The notes below the pieces were generated by a model that saw nothing but the letters and a program-made list of their open reading frames with translations, searched no databases and was not told the origin of the DNA. Below, in pieces: positions 35,701 to 50,700 of a stretch of 64,000 bases of DNA; the stretch's first letter is position 1, and every line of letters starts with the position of its first letter. Both the position numbers and the translations under genes were made by a program. Origin of the DNA: Gymnothorax reevesii (lineage: Eukaryota > Chordata > Actinopteri > Anguilliformes > Muraenidae); assembly GCA_029721435.1 (NCBI GenBank), contig CM056586.1:72211607-72275606 (forward strand), in the 5' to 3' direction.

Positions 35701-38700
35701 ATAGGGAGCAGTGCGCAACTGCTCATCCAGGAAAAGCAGACGATCCTCGAGCTGCAGTTCCAGCTCCTGCACCTCCCGCCTGACTGCCGAACGCAGATTC
35801 TGCAGGTGCTCAGCTTCCTGTCTGCAGACGAGAAAACACACACATACACACACAATTCAGTCTTCAACCAATAAATGGTCCATGAGCCTACAAATAGCGA
35901 AAGTGTTCTTTCAAAGGAGTGACTGCTGTCCTTATTGGGTCATTTGGAGTGGAAGCATGTTTACCTTTGGTTTCCATAACCTTTCTTCATATTTTCTCTT
36001 TAATGATTACTTTACAAATTCAAAACCTGCGTAATGCAAGGATTGAAATACAATATTATCTCAGTCCAGTGTTAACCCTTAGAGCGCTAAATGCAGCTAC
36101 GGTTACTCAGTGATGTAAGCTATCAAAATCAAATCGGTTGAAAACCTATCATGCGGCAACTTGTTTAAAAGAGCCACAGGTCACATGATAGGTTTTCAAC
36201 AGCACAAGATAATTTAATTCATAATTTTTAAAAAATGTATTTCCGTGCTCTAAGGTTTAATAGCTACTTCACACTGAACATGTAGCTAGATCAAAATATT
36301 TTGTACCAGTTCAAAAAATAAAATCCGCGTGCATTTCCATCAACTAATGCTGCGCTAATATTCTCAGGAAGGGGAACCAAAAATGTTACTAAAGAGACAG
36401 CTGCCCTTGTTGGGCCTTTTAGTCAGTAACCCTGTGAAGCGCTGGTTTCCATAACCTTCCGCCAAATTTTCTCTTTACTGATTCTTTTACAAACTCCAAA
36501 CAAATTATTCAGCAAACGGGGAACAGCTGTGCAAGCGAATCTCAAATCATTTATTTAAGATTAAATTTCATATTGAGCTGAATAAACAACATGACACAGA
36601 ACTGCTGAGTCGGCTGAGAGAGACACGCAGGTCCGTTATGAGAGACGCACCGGTCCTCCTCAGACAGGTGCTGATACACCGTGTCCTGCTGCCTCAGCAG
36701 CGCCACCTCCAGGTCCATCATCTGCGTGCGGAACACGTTCAGACTGGTCTTGATCACCTGCAGCTCCTGGATGGTGTCCTGATGGGGGGGGATAAAAATG
36801 TGTGTTACGCAAGGATCTAAATATAATAATAATAATACTAATACATGTCATTTATTTAGCGCTTTTCAAGATACTCAAAGTCGCTTTCAAAAAAAGAGAA
36901 CAACTTTATTGGGATAAAACTACTAAAGGAATAAAAGAAAAAAAAAAACAAAGCAAAAGCAGTAAAAGGGATTTAAATATGTTAAGTCTAAAAAGGTGGG
37001 TTTGAGGGCTGTTTTGAATGACGACAATAATGCCTCACTTCAGCAGGAGTAGACTACAGACGGTGCATTTAGTTTCCGTCAAAATGTTTTGCAGCAATAT
37101 AATGACAGTTAAAAAAAAAAAAAACTGGGAAATGAAAGAATAAATGTGAGCAGTTCCATCAACTACTGCTGTGCAAATATTCAGAAGAAAGAGCAACAAA
37201 AATGAGAAATAAAGAGCGACACTGGCCCTGGTGTTTTGGAGAGGTACCACATTAAGTCTTGGTTTTCATAACCTTGCATCACATTTTCTCTTTATGAACT
37301 CGCCAACTCTTTCTTCAAGGCCAAATGTAAAACTATTTCTGCAGTAAGTGATGGTCCCCCCCCCCAGTTTTCAGGCATTTCTACTAAGATTGAATTTCAA
37401 ATTTCACATGAAAACCACTGGAGTGAAAACTGCACGACTCACAGCTGGTGATGCTGAGCTGAACAACTCCATCCTCACTCGCGTACAAAGGTTTGTTAGC
37501 CCAGTGTGTTACCGATCAGCTCAAAGCTGCTTTCACACCAGACGCAAAACTAATTTTTCGCACGACAAATTACATTCAAAGTCAATTCAAAGACGCGAAT
37601 ACATGCGTTTACGCATCTTTGCATTGACTTTGAATGAAATCTGTCGGGCAAAAAATTCGTTTCACATCCCACGTGAAAGCGGCCGAAGGAGGAAACACCC
37701 AAATCAAGGGCAAGGGCCTGAATTTGATTGTTAATGGTTTCTATCGGTGAACTAGCAAAAGCGAACTCTGACTCTCATTTCACCAGGTGATGCGCTGTTG
37801 CAGTGGCGCACAGCTCAGGTAAACCGTTAGACACAGCGAACGTCACGCAGCTCATAATGTCAAAGATGGGGCTGCATACCTCATACAGGGGCTGAACGGC
37901 TCTGTGCGGCCTGAACACTGGGTCCATGACGTCCTCCCCCTGCAGCGAGGGACTCTGCTCAGGGAAACGACACAGTCAGTGTGCATCAGGAGAGACACAC
38001 ATTCACTCCACAGATGAGGTTACAGAGAAACACCTGCAGTCAGTTATGGACAGGCTCTCTCAGAGCGTCAAAACTTCCTTCAATGAAATCACCACCGCCA
38101 AATACGTTTGAGCCCCTAAAGTGCCCCGCGCATACAGTACACCTTCAATTAAAGGTCTAGCCAACAAGCACATGATTGATTCATTTCACTGAACTGCGGT
38201 GGCATATAGAGCCAAAATGTTTAGAATTGCCTCAATGTCCAAACACTTATGTACCTGGCTGCGAATAAAAATAAAAATCCAATTTTTCTGGCTAACTCAG
38301 TCACGGCAAAACATACAGCAGTAGGGGTGCCAATAATTTTACACCATATTTTTAGCAAATAAATGAAATAATGGCAAAAAGCGAGCACTTCATCACAGTT
38401 TCATTTTAGGGGGGGGGGGGGGGGGTGTATCACCCCTGCAGAAATCTTTGACCCCCACAGACTCCTCCCTGAACTGTTCCCAGGAGCCACAGCCAGACCC
38501 CGGCATCACCGTTTGAACGAGTGAATATACTTGTCGTCTTTCGACTCAGTCGAGGGGCGGGATTAGGAGCCGGTAAATACCGAAGGGGAATACCAGAAAG
38601 GGTGGTGCCTGCAAAGTCTGCTCAGACAAGCCCAGCACAAATCCAGGGCCTACGTTTAATCCTAGTCAAGTCCTGTTTAAACCACATATCTCTGTGCCCA

Positions 38701-41700
38701 GATTATGACGCAGTTGAGACCCACCTTGTTTTTGAGAAGCACCACAGGAGTTAATGGAGCATTATAAAGAATTCAAGTCAGAAACCAGCGCCCAACTAGT
38801 TGCTAACAGAGAGTTAACAGTGTCAAGAAGTCAGCTAAACTTGCCAGACAATCTTTGCTATAGCTCAGGTTAACATGCCGAAAAATCTAGACAAAGCAAA
38901 TTAGAAATGGCCTGTTTGAGTTTATACTCCTCAAAAACATAGGCAGGACACCACTAGAAATACTGGAGTCCAGCTGGACATGTTTGGCCGCTGCAGCACT
39001 GCAGTGCGTGGTGTTACGTCACTGGAGCTATAGGGTAGATCCACACTGCAGTATGATTATGTATGAGGGATTTGGCAGACAAATTTGAGTAAACTGTTAA
39101 GGCAGTGGAATGCATAGTGCTCTGTATGCAACAGTATGGATCCGCAAATTTACGTGGAGGCGGCTCTGTGGTCACGAGAAAATACACATTCCACTATGTG
39201 GGAACCCCCCCTCCCAAGCAAGAAAAATTGTCACAAACACTGAATTATTTAGCTTGAGGGGAGTCTGTGTTTTTAAATGTTGTCATGCGTCTCACATATT
39301 CTGATGTATTGACAGCAGATTACAGCATGCTGCATATTCTAATGTTGAGTTATGACATGTTGCGTGGTTGATTTCATCTCCAACGTGCTAGAAAACTTTT
39401 TGGGCGCTCGTTTTCATCCCCAAGGTTACGCAAGACCCTCAATTTGACACCCTCTAACGCAGACTGACACAGCTCTCCGTTAAAGCTGATCAGCTGGTTT
39501 GCCATTAACTTCCACCAGAACAGAACAATGCTGGAGTAAGTTTACATACGGCACTACTTTAAGCTACAAGACTGCCCTTATTGTGTTGTGGATCTGTTCC
39601 ATAAAAGAACCCCGGTCTGAACTATACAGACAAACACGGAAGAGAAAGAAAAAGTTTAACCCTTAAATGCCCCGTGACAAATTTGTCATACGATTTTGGG
39701 GGTTGTCAAAACCACTGACTCCACAAAAATTTTGCAACTTAATGCCCATCGTGACATATTTAGACCATCAGTGCTGCCATCTGCTGCAAAAAATTGGAAC
39801 TGACACTACACTGGCTGCATCAGCTAACCTTTACAATATGGTCGCCGCCATGGTGGAATCCACATGATAGATCAGCACTGGATAAAGTAGACAAACAGGT
39901 GAGCTAATGAAAAAATAAGCTATGCCTAATACTCCAGCTACACGTCAACTCCCAAAACAATGATGGACAAAAGTTCTCTTTATATCCTAGAAACTTAGAG
40001 TGACATACATGTCACAAAACTAAAATGAGGTCAAAGGTCACCAAAAATTGCTATTGGGTCATTATTAGCCCCTCCCCAGGATATATTAACAGAATACATA
40101 GATTTTTCTTTCAACTTTTACGATAGTCAGGCATTTAAGGGTAAAAAGGAATGTTTTTTCATTCAGAAGTACAACTTTTACACTGGGAGGATGACCAGAG
40201 GCTGGAATGCATGGCTGAAGAGCACATAACACTCAGACAGTGTGTATAATGCACACTCATTGTGTGATGCACATCAGAGGAAACCGTTGCACAATCATCC
40301 CTGGTTGCCCTCACCACAAACTCACTCTTCACTTCAGCAGAGTTACAGACAACAGTACCAGAAACAACAATACAAGACAAAGATGCTGCAAATTGCACTG
40401 TATGGTGATCTGAATTTTGAAGTATTATGACATTTAATGCCAAGACGCAGTTTTCTACCTCAAGAGAAGAGTCAGACCACATCTCCATACCATCTTACCC
40501 AGATCTACAGCACAGGCTGAGGGAGAAGATTCTGTTCCAAATGTTACCATCATGATGACCCAGAGTACTTGATAATATTGCCTTGTGAAATGGCCTTCTG
40601 CACCTGAAGTCAATGTGAAATGGCCTTCTGCACCTGAAGTCAGACACACGAGGTGTGTCTGAAGCATACTACAGTGTGACAAAGTCACAGAACAAGGTGG
40701 AGAAATCTATTTTTTATTTTGTTTAACCTTGGGATTTAAATCTCTTTTTCAAGGGAGCCCCGGGGTTGAGGTTGGGAGGGAGAGGGTAATTTGCACAGCC
40801 AGTTAGATCAGGGGATGATTAGGTGGCAGGTCGAAAGAGCCAGGTTGGGACTTCAGCCATGACACCGGGGAACCCCCTACTCTTATCGGTAAGTGTCATA
40901 GGATCTTTAATTACCACAGTGAGTCAGGACCTCGGGTTAACGTCTCATCTGAAAGAGGGAGTCTCCTTCAGTACAGTGTCCCCATCACTGCACTGGGGCA
41001 TTGGGGATTATTCCTCCAGACGGAAGATCACAACCTACTGCCCCACAAACACCTCTTCCAGCAGCAACTTTTTACCCCTAGCAGAATAGCATTATGACTT
41101 CTAGCAGCACAGCAAGAAGTTCAGCTGAAAGGGCTTCTGTGTACGGAAAACACTGCTTTTCTCTTTATTCACTGCTCTGCAACAGGCTTTTACACGAATA
41201 TTACTGGAGGAAGGTCTCTAGATCACCAGCAGCAACAATGTACACTCAAACACGATCTTCGATTGGCTGCACAGATGTTTCTGCAGAACTTCAGAGGTCA
41301 TGTGATCCATGACTGTACCAACTACGTCAGGAGAACTCACCTGAGATAAGTTCTGCACGGCGCTCCGGACGTCATGCAGAACCCGCCTCAGCTGCATCTC
41401 GACGCCGGAGGGGGGCTGGGCGAGCCGGGTAGGGCTGGGGTTAGAGGCTGCCAGGGGGCTCCACGCAGCGTGGTGGGTGGGGCAGCAGTTTGAGAGGCCG
41501 TATGGGGCGTAGTAGGCGGGGTTGGGAGGATAATGGTAGCGGTTGCCGTGCATGATGCCGTAGTTGTAGGGAAGGCCAGGGAAGTGGCCGAGAGGTGGCC
41601 CCTGAGGGCCGTAGGGCGAGGGGCCGAGAGCCGGTCCGTAAGGTGCGCTGTGGGGAGCGGGGTGAGGCAGGCGATGGGGGCCGGTGTGCGGTGGAGGGCG

Positions 41701-44700
41701 TGGCATGGCGTGCGGGGCGCTGTGGGGCTGGAGGCCGGGTGACCCGTAGGGGGCACTGTGAGCGGACAGGGCTGGCATGCTGCAGGTGCTCCAGGAACGG
41801 GGCAGGTCACAGGCAGGGTGCTCGGGCCAGTCAGGCGGTACACTGTGCAGGGAGCACATGGAGTGGGTCAGATGGGCCGAGGGGTGCATCGGATAGCGGG
41901 GCATCCGGCCGAGGTGCACATCCTCCGCCCGCAGCTCGTCTCGAAGATCCCGTTCCTTGAGACCAGAGTCGGTCACCAGGCTCGGGTGATGGGGCTCCCG
42001 ACCCTCGTCCTCGTCCTCCTCCAATATGGACCCTGTGTCGTCCTCGCAGTCCTCAGCGGTGTAGCGATAAGTGAAGGAGGGGGGGGTGCAGCGGTGCGCG
42101 CTGCCAGGGCGGAGCTGGATCTTGACGGAAGACACCACCTTGGCAGGGCTGAGCAGGGACACGGGCAGCGAGCTGGCTCGCCTCAACGGGTACCTCCCTC
42201 GGCCCAGATGCGGGTCCTGGACCCTCGTCTGAACCTGTATTTTGTGCTCCTGGCTGACTTCGGACACCTGCGGTGGGCCACATTCATCTGTAGGTGCACC
42301 GTCAACCACATCCTCGGAGCCAGCCGCCACAGCACTGCTGACCTGGCCTGGACCCCCAGGCTCTGCTGGAGAGCCCGGTCCCTCGGAGGACCACGGCGTC
42401 ACAGGCTGGGGCGTGAGCGTTACCCTCTCGGTGCGTTGTGGGATTGAATGAGGGATGTACTCGGGGATTAACTGCTCCTCTGCCCCCCCGTCTTCAACAC
42501 TCTCCTTCTCAACCGCCTGTGCCTCACCTACATTCTCCTCTTCCACCTCCTTCTGAACCAGCTTCTGATCAGCCTCTTCCTCAGCTGCCGTCACCTCCCC
42601 CTCACCGGTGGGACTGTCCTCATCCCCTCCTGGTGAGCCAGGGCTCAGCTCCACGTTGGGATCCGAACCGGTGACTGATTGACCTTCCTCTCCGCTCTCC
42701 GGCTCCTGAGAGGTCGGGTTGTCCGTTCCTGCAGGATCCTCAGTGGTGATGACCATCAAACTCTGATCTTCTCCCTGAAGCTTCTGGAAGGCGGGGTGGT
42801 CCAGGGCGAGGGGGGTGTTAAGATCCCCAGCGTTTGATGTCACTGTGGTCTCGCTGTCACAGCTGTCGGAGCTCTCCTGTACCTGAGCACCACAGCACAT
42901 GACACAAAGGTCAAACACCCCCAAACAAGGGTCAAAAACATCTATAAAGAAAGAAACAGCCTCCCTTCTCCCTCTGATACACGGCGGAAACACCCTCATC
43001 TCCGCCTGTTCCAAACTCTCACCATCTGTAGTTAGGGCTAAACACATACAGTTCTGCTCGCAAGTTTTCATAACCCTGGCGGACTTTACATGGTTCACCA
43101 TTAAAAAAAAAAAAAAAAATTAAATGATTATGCCATACAAATGAATTTTATTCCGGAATAAATTTCATACAAAACAGAATTTGGTATTCTGTATATTGAT
43201 GTAGGGTTATGTGATAATGAATTGTGATAAAGATTTTGATCCTAGGAGCAAAAGATGTGATTTTCATGAAATAGAGACACCGATTCCAATTCAACAATCA
43301 TCAATCACATCCAGATTTGAAGTTATAGGCCCATTATGGTTTCGCAGTAGTTTGGTAATTAGAATCCGTTGCGTCAGGGCATGTTTGGGCAAGTTGAGGA
43401 GCTGATGTCAGCGGTTGGTATGTAAGGCAAGACGGACCAAGGGAACGCCTATTGTAGCGCGATAAGATTTTCTTGGATCGCTGCGGTGTGTCAAAAGTGT
43501 GTCTGTCAAAAGAGAAGTCTGAACTGCAGTTGTAAAATGACGAACATTTCTGAGCGAGATTTTCTCCTCGGTGTGTGGAGCGGCCTGTTCGGCTACAGAG
43601 AGTGGGATGAGACCAGGTTTCAGGGCAGTAACTGTAGTTCTCTCACCATTTGCAATGGCAGGAAAGAAGCAAATGTACAGCGCAGTGAAAGCACAAGCCA
43701 AACAGGCTTGTTACGAAACCAGAGTCAGCTCGAGAATTTCTTTTCCTTGCTATTGACAAATACAGAAAAAATGTAGCCATGAAGCTTAAGGCAGCAAAAA
43801 AGATTTAAAACAGAAAAACAGAACTGCAGGGAACAGGATGAGGGGGTGGAAGCTACTTTAATTGTAATCAGTCAGCCAGAGTGATTCTAAAGGCCCTGTA
43901 TGGGAGCAGTCATGTGACATCACTAAACCTGTAAGGTCCCTCAGAATATTTCCTCTCTCAGAATTTACACATCTTCAGCACAGACCCAAACTGATCTGGT
44001 GTGCAGGGGAGGCGAACACTGTACCTTCAGATGGTTAGCGGAGCCGTCGGTGGAGGGATCTTCGGCGAATCCGCTGCTGTCGGAGTGCTGACTGGCCGTC
44101 CTCAGCAGGGGTTCTGTGGCGTCATAGGGACACGTATGAAGGTCAGAGCTGCGGCAGCTTCATGAAGGTAAACTAGACAGGTCGCCTGCAGGACGACGTT
44201 CATCTCCAGACACCCGAAAGCAGTCACACCCAAAGTCAACAGGCTTTGCAACCTCACCACATGCACGGTCCACGCCAAATATGAAATGCATTCATAAAAG
44301 AACTGTGACCTGTTGAACGCTCACAAGAAACATCTACGCAAGCTGCAGCGGACGTGGCTTAACGATTACTGACCCACAGTGTCCCCGACTCGACGTACTG
44401 GCATACGGCTCCGAGAACACAATATCCCTCGCTGTCTAATGTTCGATATGCATATCATCAATGTATATCGAACAATCAAACCAAGTTTCAAGAACTTTTG
44501 ACTAAAACTAGGAGTCAACTTCAGAAGATATTTACCATCTCATCATAAGAGCTAAATCAAGCATAAGATGTCAGGGGCGGTAACTCTTGCAAAAATCTTC
44601 CAAGCGGAATCATATTACGATTTGCTTACCATCAAATAACACCAACCAATATGTTGAAGAAAAAATTCTGCTGATTTCCTGAAAAGGCTTCTCATTACGT

Positions 44701-47700
44701 AATTTGAGGATGTGGAGTTTAAAAATGAAAGTTATAAATCTCTATTACGTATTACGCAATTTTTTTTACAAAATAAAAATGAGCATTTTCTTTATAATAT
44801 CCTGATCAAAATGGCAAAAAATGGCGTTTGGGAGTGATGAAACACCTAAGATGTAGAAGAAAACATCATATTTGCATTTTCTTCTGTCAGTGACTGTGTT
44901 AATCAGCCTGAAGTCAGGATTAGGACTAAAATAAAGTCTTTAGAATCATTCATACATGTGGAAATCAGCCAAGAATTAAACAGAAAGTTGTCACCTGACA
45001 ATGCTATGACATGCACGTCATGCATTGTGAGAATGTGACGTGTAAGGCGTAAGCAGACACTATTTTTGGAATCAACACCACAAAATTAGTAAGAAATAAG
45101 TACTGGATTTCATTCAGCAAACGCAATGAAGGGAGGTGTAATCACACCCAGTTTAAAAAAAATTCTAACAAAAACTACAGGAGGTGTTGATTTCAGAAGA
45201 CTTCAGGCGCCTTAACTAGAGCAAAAAACATCCCAGTGGAATCACATCACAATATGCACATCACCAACACGTAACAGACAATCCAACCAAGGGTTCAAAA
45301 ACTCAACCAGAACGGTAGGAGTTGACTTCAGAACCAAGCTTCCCTTTCCGGGACAGACGGACATGCACTGCCATAACATAATCCCCTTTCCATAAAAAGG
45401 TAAACTGTTCCGTTTCAGGACGACAACACTGATCGACTTGTCCTCCCTCCATAAGTAATATCGCTCCAAAATGAAATGTATATGGAACAATACACAGTAA
45501 GATCATGATTTATGCAATCAGTACATAAACCTCTGTGTGTGGCCTCTGAAACTATTTACAGGGCTTCTAACCGCCTTTCTCATTTTAACCAGGAGGGGGC
45601 AGAAGATATGCAAAACTGAAGTTCTCTGCACACAATGAGACCATGTTCTCTGCAGGACTGCTTCAACTAACAATCAGATCTAAATCAGCTAGAATTTACA
45701 TAAGAAATATTTATTTAATACGGAGAAATACATTACAATTCATTTGGTCTGATAGAAGCTTTGCGAAAGTAAATCAGTGCGTACTGCGAGGACTCTCCGA
45801 AGAGCTCGCACAGGTCGAATCATCAAGACACTATCATGTCTAATTATGATCAGAATTGAACAGAATCAGTAAATACAGAGGGAAAATAATGTTCTCATTC
45901 TTTGCAATGAATTTCTGAGATGCAACAACTTAATTGAATGTTAAAAAAGGGAAGCGAGCAATCCTCTCGTCCAGTGTATGTTAAAGTGAGATAAAGGAAC
46001 GGGTTCTCTGAAGCACTGTACACTCACCATTTCCCTTTTTCGTAGAACCGTTGATCCCTGTAAGTCCCTCGCCTTCGTTGCTTTGTACCTAAAGAAAACA
46101 GCATTAAGTCCACAGCGCTGAAGCCATTAAGCCTGAAGAAAATCAAGGCAACTTCCTCAGAGGAGAACTTACTGCACATCTCCATGTCCTAGTGCGCATA
46201 ATGAGGAAAAACAGGAGACAGAAAGAGGCTTTAATTCCACCAGATTGAGGCCTAGAAGTTTTTAATCACGCTTAACACTTACTTCATTTTATAACTGATG
46301 TGCTGCATTAGAAACATTCATTATTATATATTGTTCATTCCAGTGAAGAACCACAGAATCCTCACCAGAGGAAAGCAGTGCATTGAGCTACGACAGGCAA
46401 ATACGGCTATAATGCATTCAAGATCATCCATCTGTGATCGTATGGCCCTTTGGGCGATCGGACACGATACCTCTTCCATCTCGAACGAATCCTTTGCCTG
46501 TGAGAGGAGGTGGGTGATACTCGGGTGTGTTCGCTGGACGAATGGCTCTTTCGTTGGCGTGGACGTCACTGCCTGATCGCCGTCCTTATCCGAATCGAGC
46601 TCGGCAGCGAGGCTGGAATCCTTTGGAACGGTCAAGCCTGGGTCCTCGACTGGTTCCTCCTCCTTGCAACTGGGTAGGCCGGCACGAAGCGGGTCATCGG
46701 GAATACAAACATTGGGCAGGTTGCCGTTGGGCAGATTGGCGATGGGTGGGCTGCCGTTTGGCAGATCGCTTTTGGGAGCGTCGCCAGCTCCTCCCTCCTC
46801 GGAGACAGATGTGAGACTCGGCTGCTCCTTGGACTTTGGCGGCTGCTCGCGGGAGCTCTCGCTCGACTCCTTCCCGCTCTGCGCCTCCGCACGGGCCGCC
46901 AGGGCCTCGTCCGCCGCCGCCAGCAGGTTGCGCCGGGTGAACGTCTTCTTCAGAATCTTGGCGGCGTTCAGGGCCGAGTTGTTCCTGCCGAGAGGCGGTA
47001 CTTCCTTGGGCTCCGGGTCGCTGGTTCCGATCTTCTGCACCGGAGCGCCTGACACTTGGGAGTACAGCGAAGAGAAGGCGTTGGCCACAGTGGTGAGAAC
47101 CTCAATCTGACGGAAACGACCTACGGTGGAGAGATTAGGAGAGGAGCACTTTGTAAGCCAGTGTATATACCCCCCTCCCCCCACTCATGAAAGACTAAAT
47201 AAAATGGTATTAAAACTCATGCAACTGAATTAAAAGCCATGCATCCATGTGTGGACACCACTCGTTTCAAAGAGAGAGTGGAAGTTTGGAAGCTGTGCTG
47301 TTGAAGGAAAAAGGTGGGGAAATGCAGGCGAGGTTAACCAGTGTAAAACCGCCACATCAGCGATGAAAAAATGACTAAAATGAGCACGAGCAGCAGGAGT
47401 CCGGACGAGCGCCCCGACACACAAAGTAAATTTGAATCTGATCAGGTCACCTGTTCTCCTGAGATCGACAAAGAACATAGACCAAGTTCAAGATTGCTGC
47501 CTTGACAGCCATTTTGAAAATTCCAGTAGAGGGCACCCTTTTTCAGACGAAACTTTCCTCCACCAACCATCAATACACACAGCAAATTCAAATTTAATCA
47601 GATTACTTGTTCTCCTGGAAATCAATGAAAACCAAATTCAAGATGGCTGTCGAAGCGGCCATATTGAAAATCGCAGCGTAACCAGTATTGAAGAGAACCC

Positions 47701-50700
47701 ATCTCTACCCACACACAGCGGATTTAATCAGACCAGCTGTTGTAAACTGGTAGAGACCAATACTTTACTTGCTCCCATCAGGGTCTGAACATAAGACTAA
47801 TTTCTGAAGGTGCGCCATTTGGTTAGAGGACAACCAGGCCGGTGCAGGCTGGAAGACGTCAAACTAAGCTGCAGACACTGATAAAACACCTTTTTTCATA
47901 TCTCCTCAAAGGGTCGCCAACAACAGCTGAAAGCTCCTCTATGAGGGTAAAACGGTCTCTCCAGAACTTTCTCAGTAAGAATATATATCCAAGCAGAGTT
48001 TAAAGTCAAGCACTTAAAAATAAAAAATAAAAAATGTCTCAGTGAACATCCTGTACCTTCCCTTACAAGGAGCGATTCAGGGATAGCTCATGAATCGTAT
48101 TACTTTTAGAGGGAAATATTTCATAATATAGCCCAATTCTTCATCACTCTAGTCTTTTGAATTAAACAAAGAAAGGATACAGCATTACTGCTGAAATGCT
48201 ACATTAACCAGTTAGTCCAAATTCAAAACTGCTTTGTTTGCCCAGAATTCAAATATCATACAAAAGAGCACATATTTTTGGCCTAGAAATAAAGACCGAG
48301 AGTCAACAAAATGGCAGAAGCTGGAGTAAAAATTATTCAGCCCAATTAGAAAACAGGAAGTTTCCTTAATATGTGGGAATTAATAAGTAAAACAACAGCA
48401 TCACTGAGGCATGAGTGCGTACAGCAGCCAGGGGCGGCATTTCTCTCCTGTTCCAAAAACCTTCAGACAGGCTTCCTACACTGAACACTGGAGTCTCCTC
48501 AAGGACACTGTCCCAGCAAAAAAGAGCTGGACATATAAAATTTAATCTTGACAAACTAATAAAAAGTCAAATTGGTGTTCTTTTGAAAAGCTGCAGTACC
48601 AATTGTATTTATGCAGGATAAAAATCCTATTCCTAAGCAAAACATACGTACCAAACATAACGCGTTGCTGAATACCCCTCAGCCTGTGCAAATCTATGGG
48701 TCACAGAGCGGTACCATACCAAAATTGCTGAAGCTGCTATCAATGGTTACTGAGTATGAAGGTTACAGCGCTAAGGTCAATGGTCAAATCCAGCAAAAAA
48801 ACCTGAAGTTGCATATCTATGGTAGATAGTGAGTTACCATACCAAATTTGGTGAAGCTGCGATCATTAGTTGCTGAGTACTGACCCGGGCAAAGTCATGG
48901 ACAGACGACAGACAGACAGACATGCAGGCGACGACAATACTCTCAAAAACTGAAAAATGAAATTGCTAAATAGGTCTTAAAAAGTAAAAGTCACTGCAGC
49001 ACCACAATTTTTGCCAACTGCAACAGCAAGTAACGTTCTTGAAATTGAGACCATATAAAAAAAATTAAAAAAAAAAACAAACTAAGCATTAGGACCATAA
49101 GTATAGAAAGTTTTGGTTTTGGTTGCTGAATGTTCTGCTGCCGAAGTGGGAGTCTGAGTATTTTGCACCTTTATATACCGAAGTTAGGTGTATTTATATA
49201 CCAAAGTTAGGTGTATTTATGTACCAAAGTTAGATGCAGTTGTTGCAGACATGATTCTCGTTATTGGCCTCGTCTGTGAGTATATGGTTACAAACATTTT
49301 TATGGCGTTCAGTGGCACTTAATGCCATCTGGAGGGAAAATCTCACCTCTCATTGCCAACAAAGCCACAATGACTGGGAACAAAATCAGCATCAAACGCG
49401 CATGTCAAAACAATCCACAGGCAAAGAGGAACTCACCAGTGCTTCAAGTAGATGAGTTCTGATAATTATTTTTCTCATTTTAACAGAGCATCCCCATATG
49501 AGATCAAACCAATTTATTACTTAAAATATAAGCCCCAATAAAACTAAAGTTGCCTGTTCAGAATACTGCCATCAATCGAAAGATTCTCAATCTTACAAAC
49601 CAACATCAGGCGATACAATAGCTAACCAGCTTCTGGTCAGTACAACATCGCAGCCATGCGATGAACAAGGGGAAAACGCAAAACAAAACAAAGCTATATA
49701 TTTGAAACACTAGAACAACAGATGCAAATCCTAAAATGTACTGCGGAGCCATCGGGCCCAAAGCCAGAAATATACACTGGCAGAGTCAGTAATCAAGAGA
49801 GACACGTCCTGTCTGTGCACGAGCCCAGTGTGTACAGACTCAGTGACCCGACCAGCTACTGAAGATGACGAACATAAAAAGTCAACACTCGGCTAAATAT
49901 TAACTTTTGTCGGGACACTGTAAGGGACTAGAGGGGAGAAAAGTGCTCGTTCCAAAATTCAGACATAAGCAGGTCAATAAAATGCTAATTTTCTTCCCAC
50001 ACCAATGAGGGAGAGTTGAGAATCCATTCAGAAAAGCCAAGACCCTCATCTGTACATCACCAATGCGTGCAGAGACCCAAATGACTCAAACAGAACTGCA
50101 ATAAGAAGGAAAACAATACAACAACTACCTTCTAGATGTAGTTTGCAACATGCTAGAACCCAGGGAAAATGAAAGAAAGCACCAGGAGGGTAATGGTGAA
50201 CCCGCCTGTATGATGAGAAGGGGAGGGGCTGCAGGCACATCGCCCTCCGTAACCCTCCGCACAGCCGCCCGTTCAAAAACACTATATGCCTCTCCTTTCT
50301 CAAGCGTCTTATTATTCAGCAGATCCTGCAATAAATAATCAGTCTCCCCCAGTCAGCAATCTTCATCAAAACCTGCAGCTGGACTGTTTACGCTTCAGCA
50401 TCTGAGCGCAACAGATGTTTGCCGACATGCCGTATTCCCCAAGAGAAAAATACTATCGTCTACAATTTTAAATGTCACAAAAAGTGCACATTTTTGTCAT
50501 CACAAAATCGCAGTTGTCGTGGTGTGAAAATGACAAGATAATTGAGCACTTCTGAGTTTGAATTTGAGAGCGGGACGGCACCTGAGCACAAGTCAGACGG
50601 AGCAGCACAGAGGACTGTAGAGAATCTGCGGTAGGAAACTGGGGTTATGTCACTAAAGGTCACATGACATCACTGTGAGATGAGGTTTAGGGGCTCAGGG

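Noticed and set aside
41388..42674. Several 69-229-codon frames on the + strand and in another - frame
   Set aside because: They are shadows of itprid2 exon G, whose frame alone matches the family.
46664..47110. 148-codon + strand frame
   Set aside because: Antisense shadow of itprid2 exon D.
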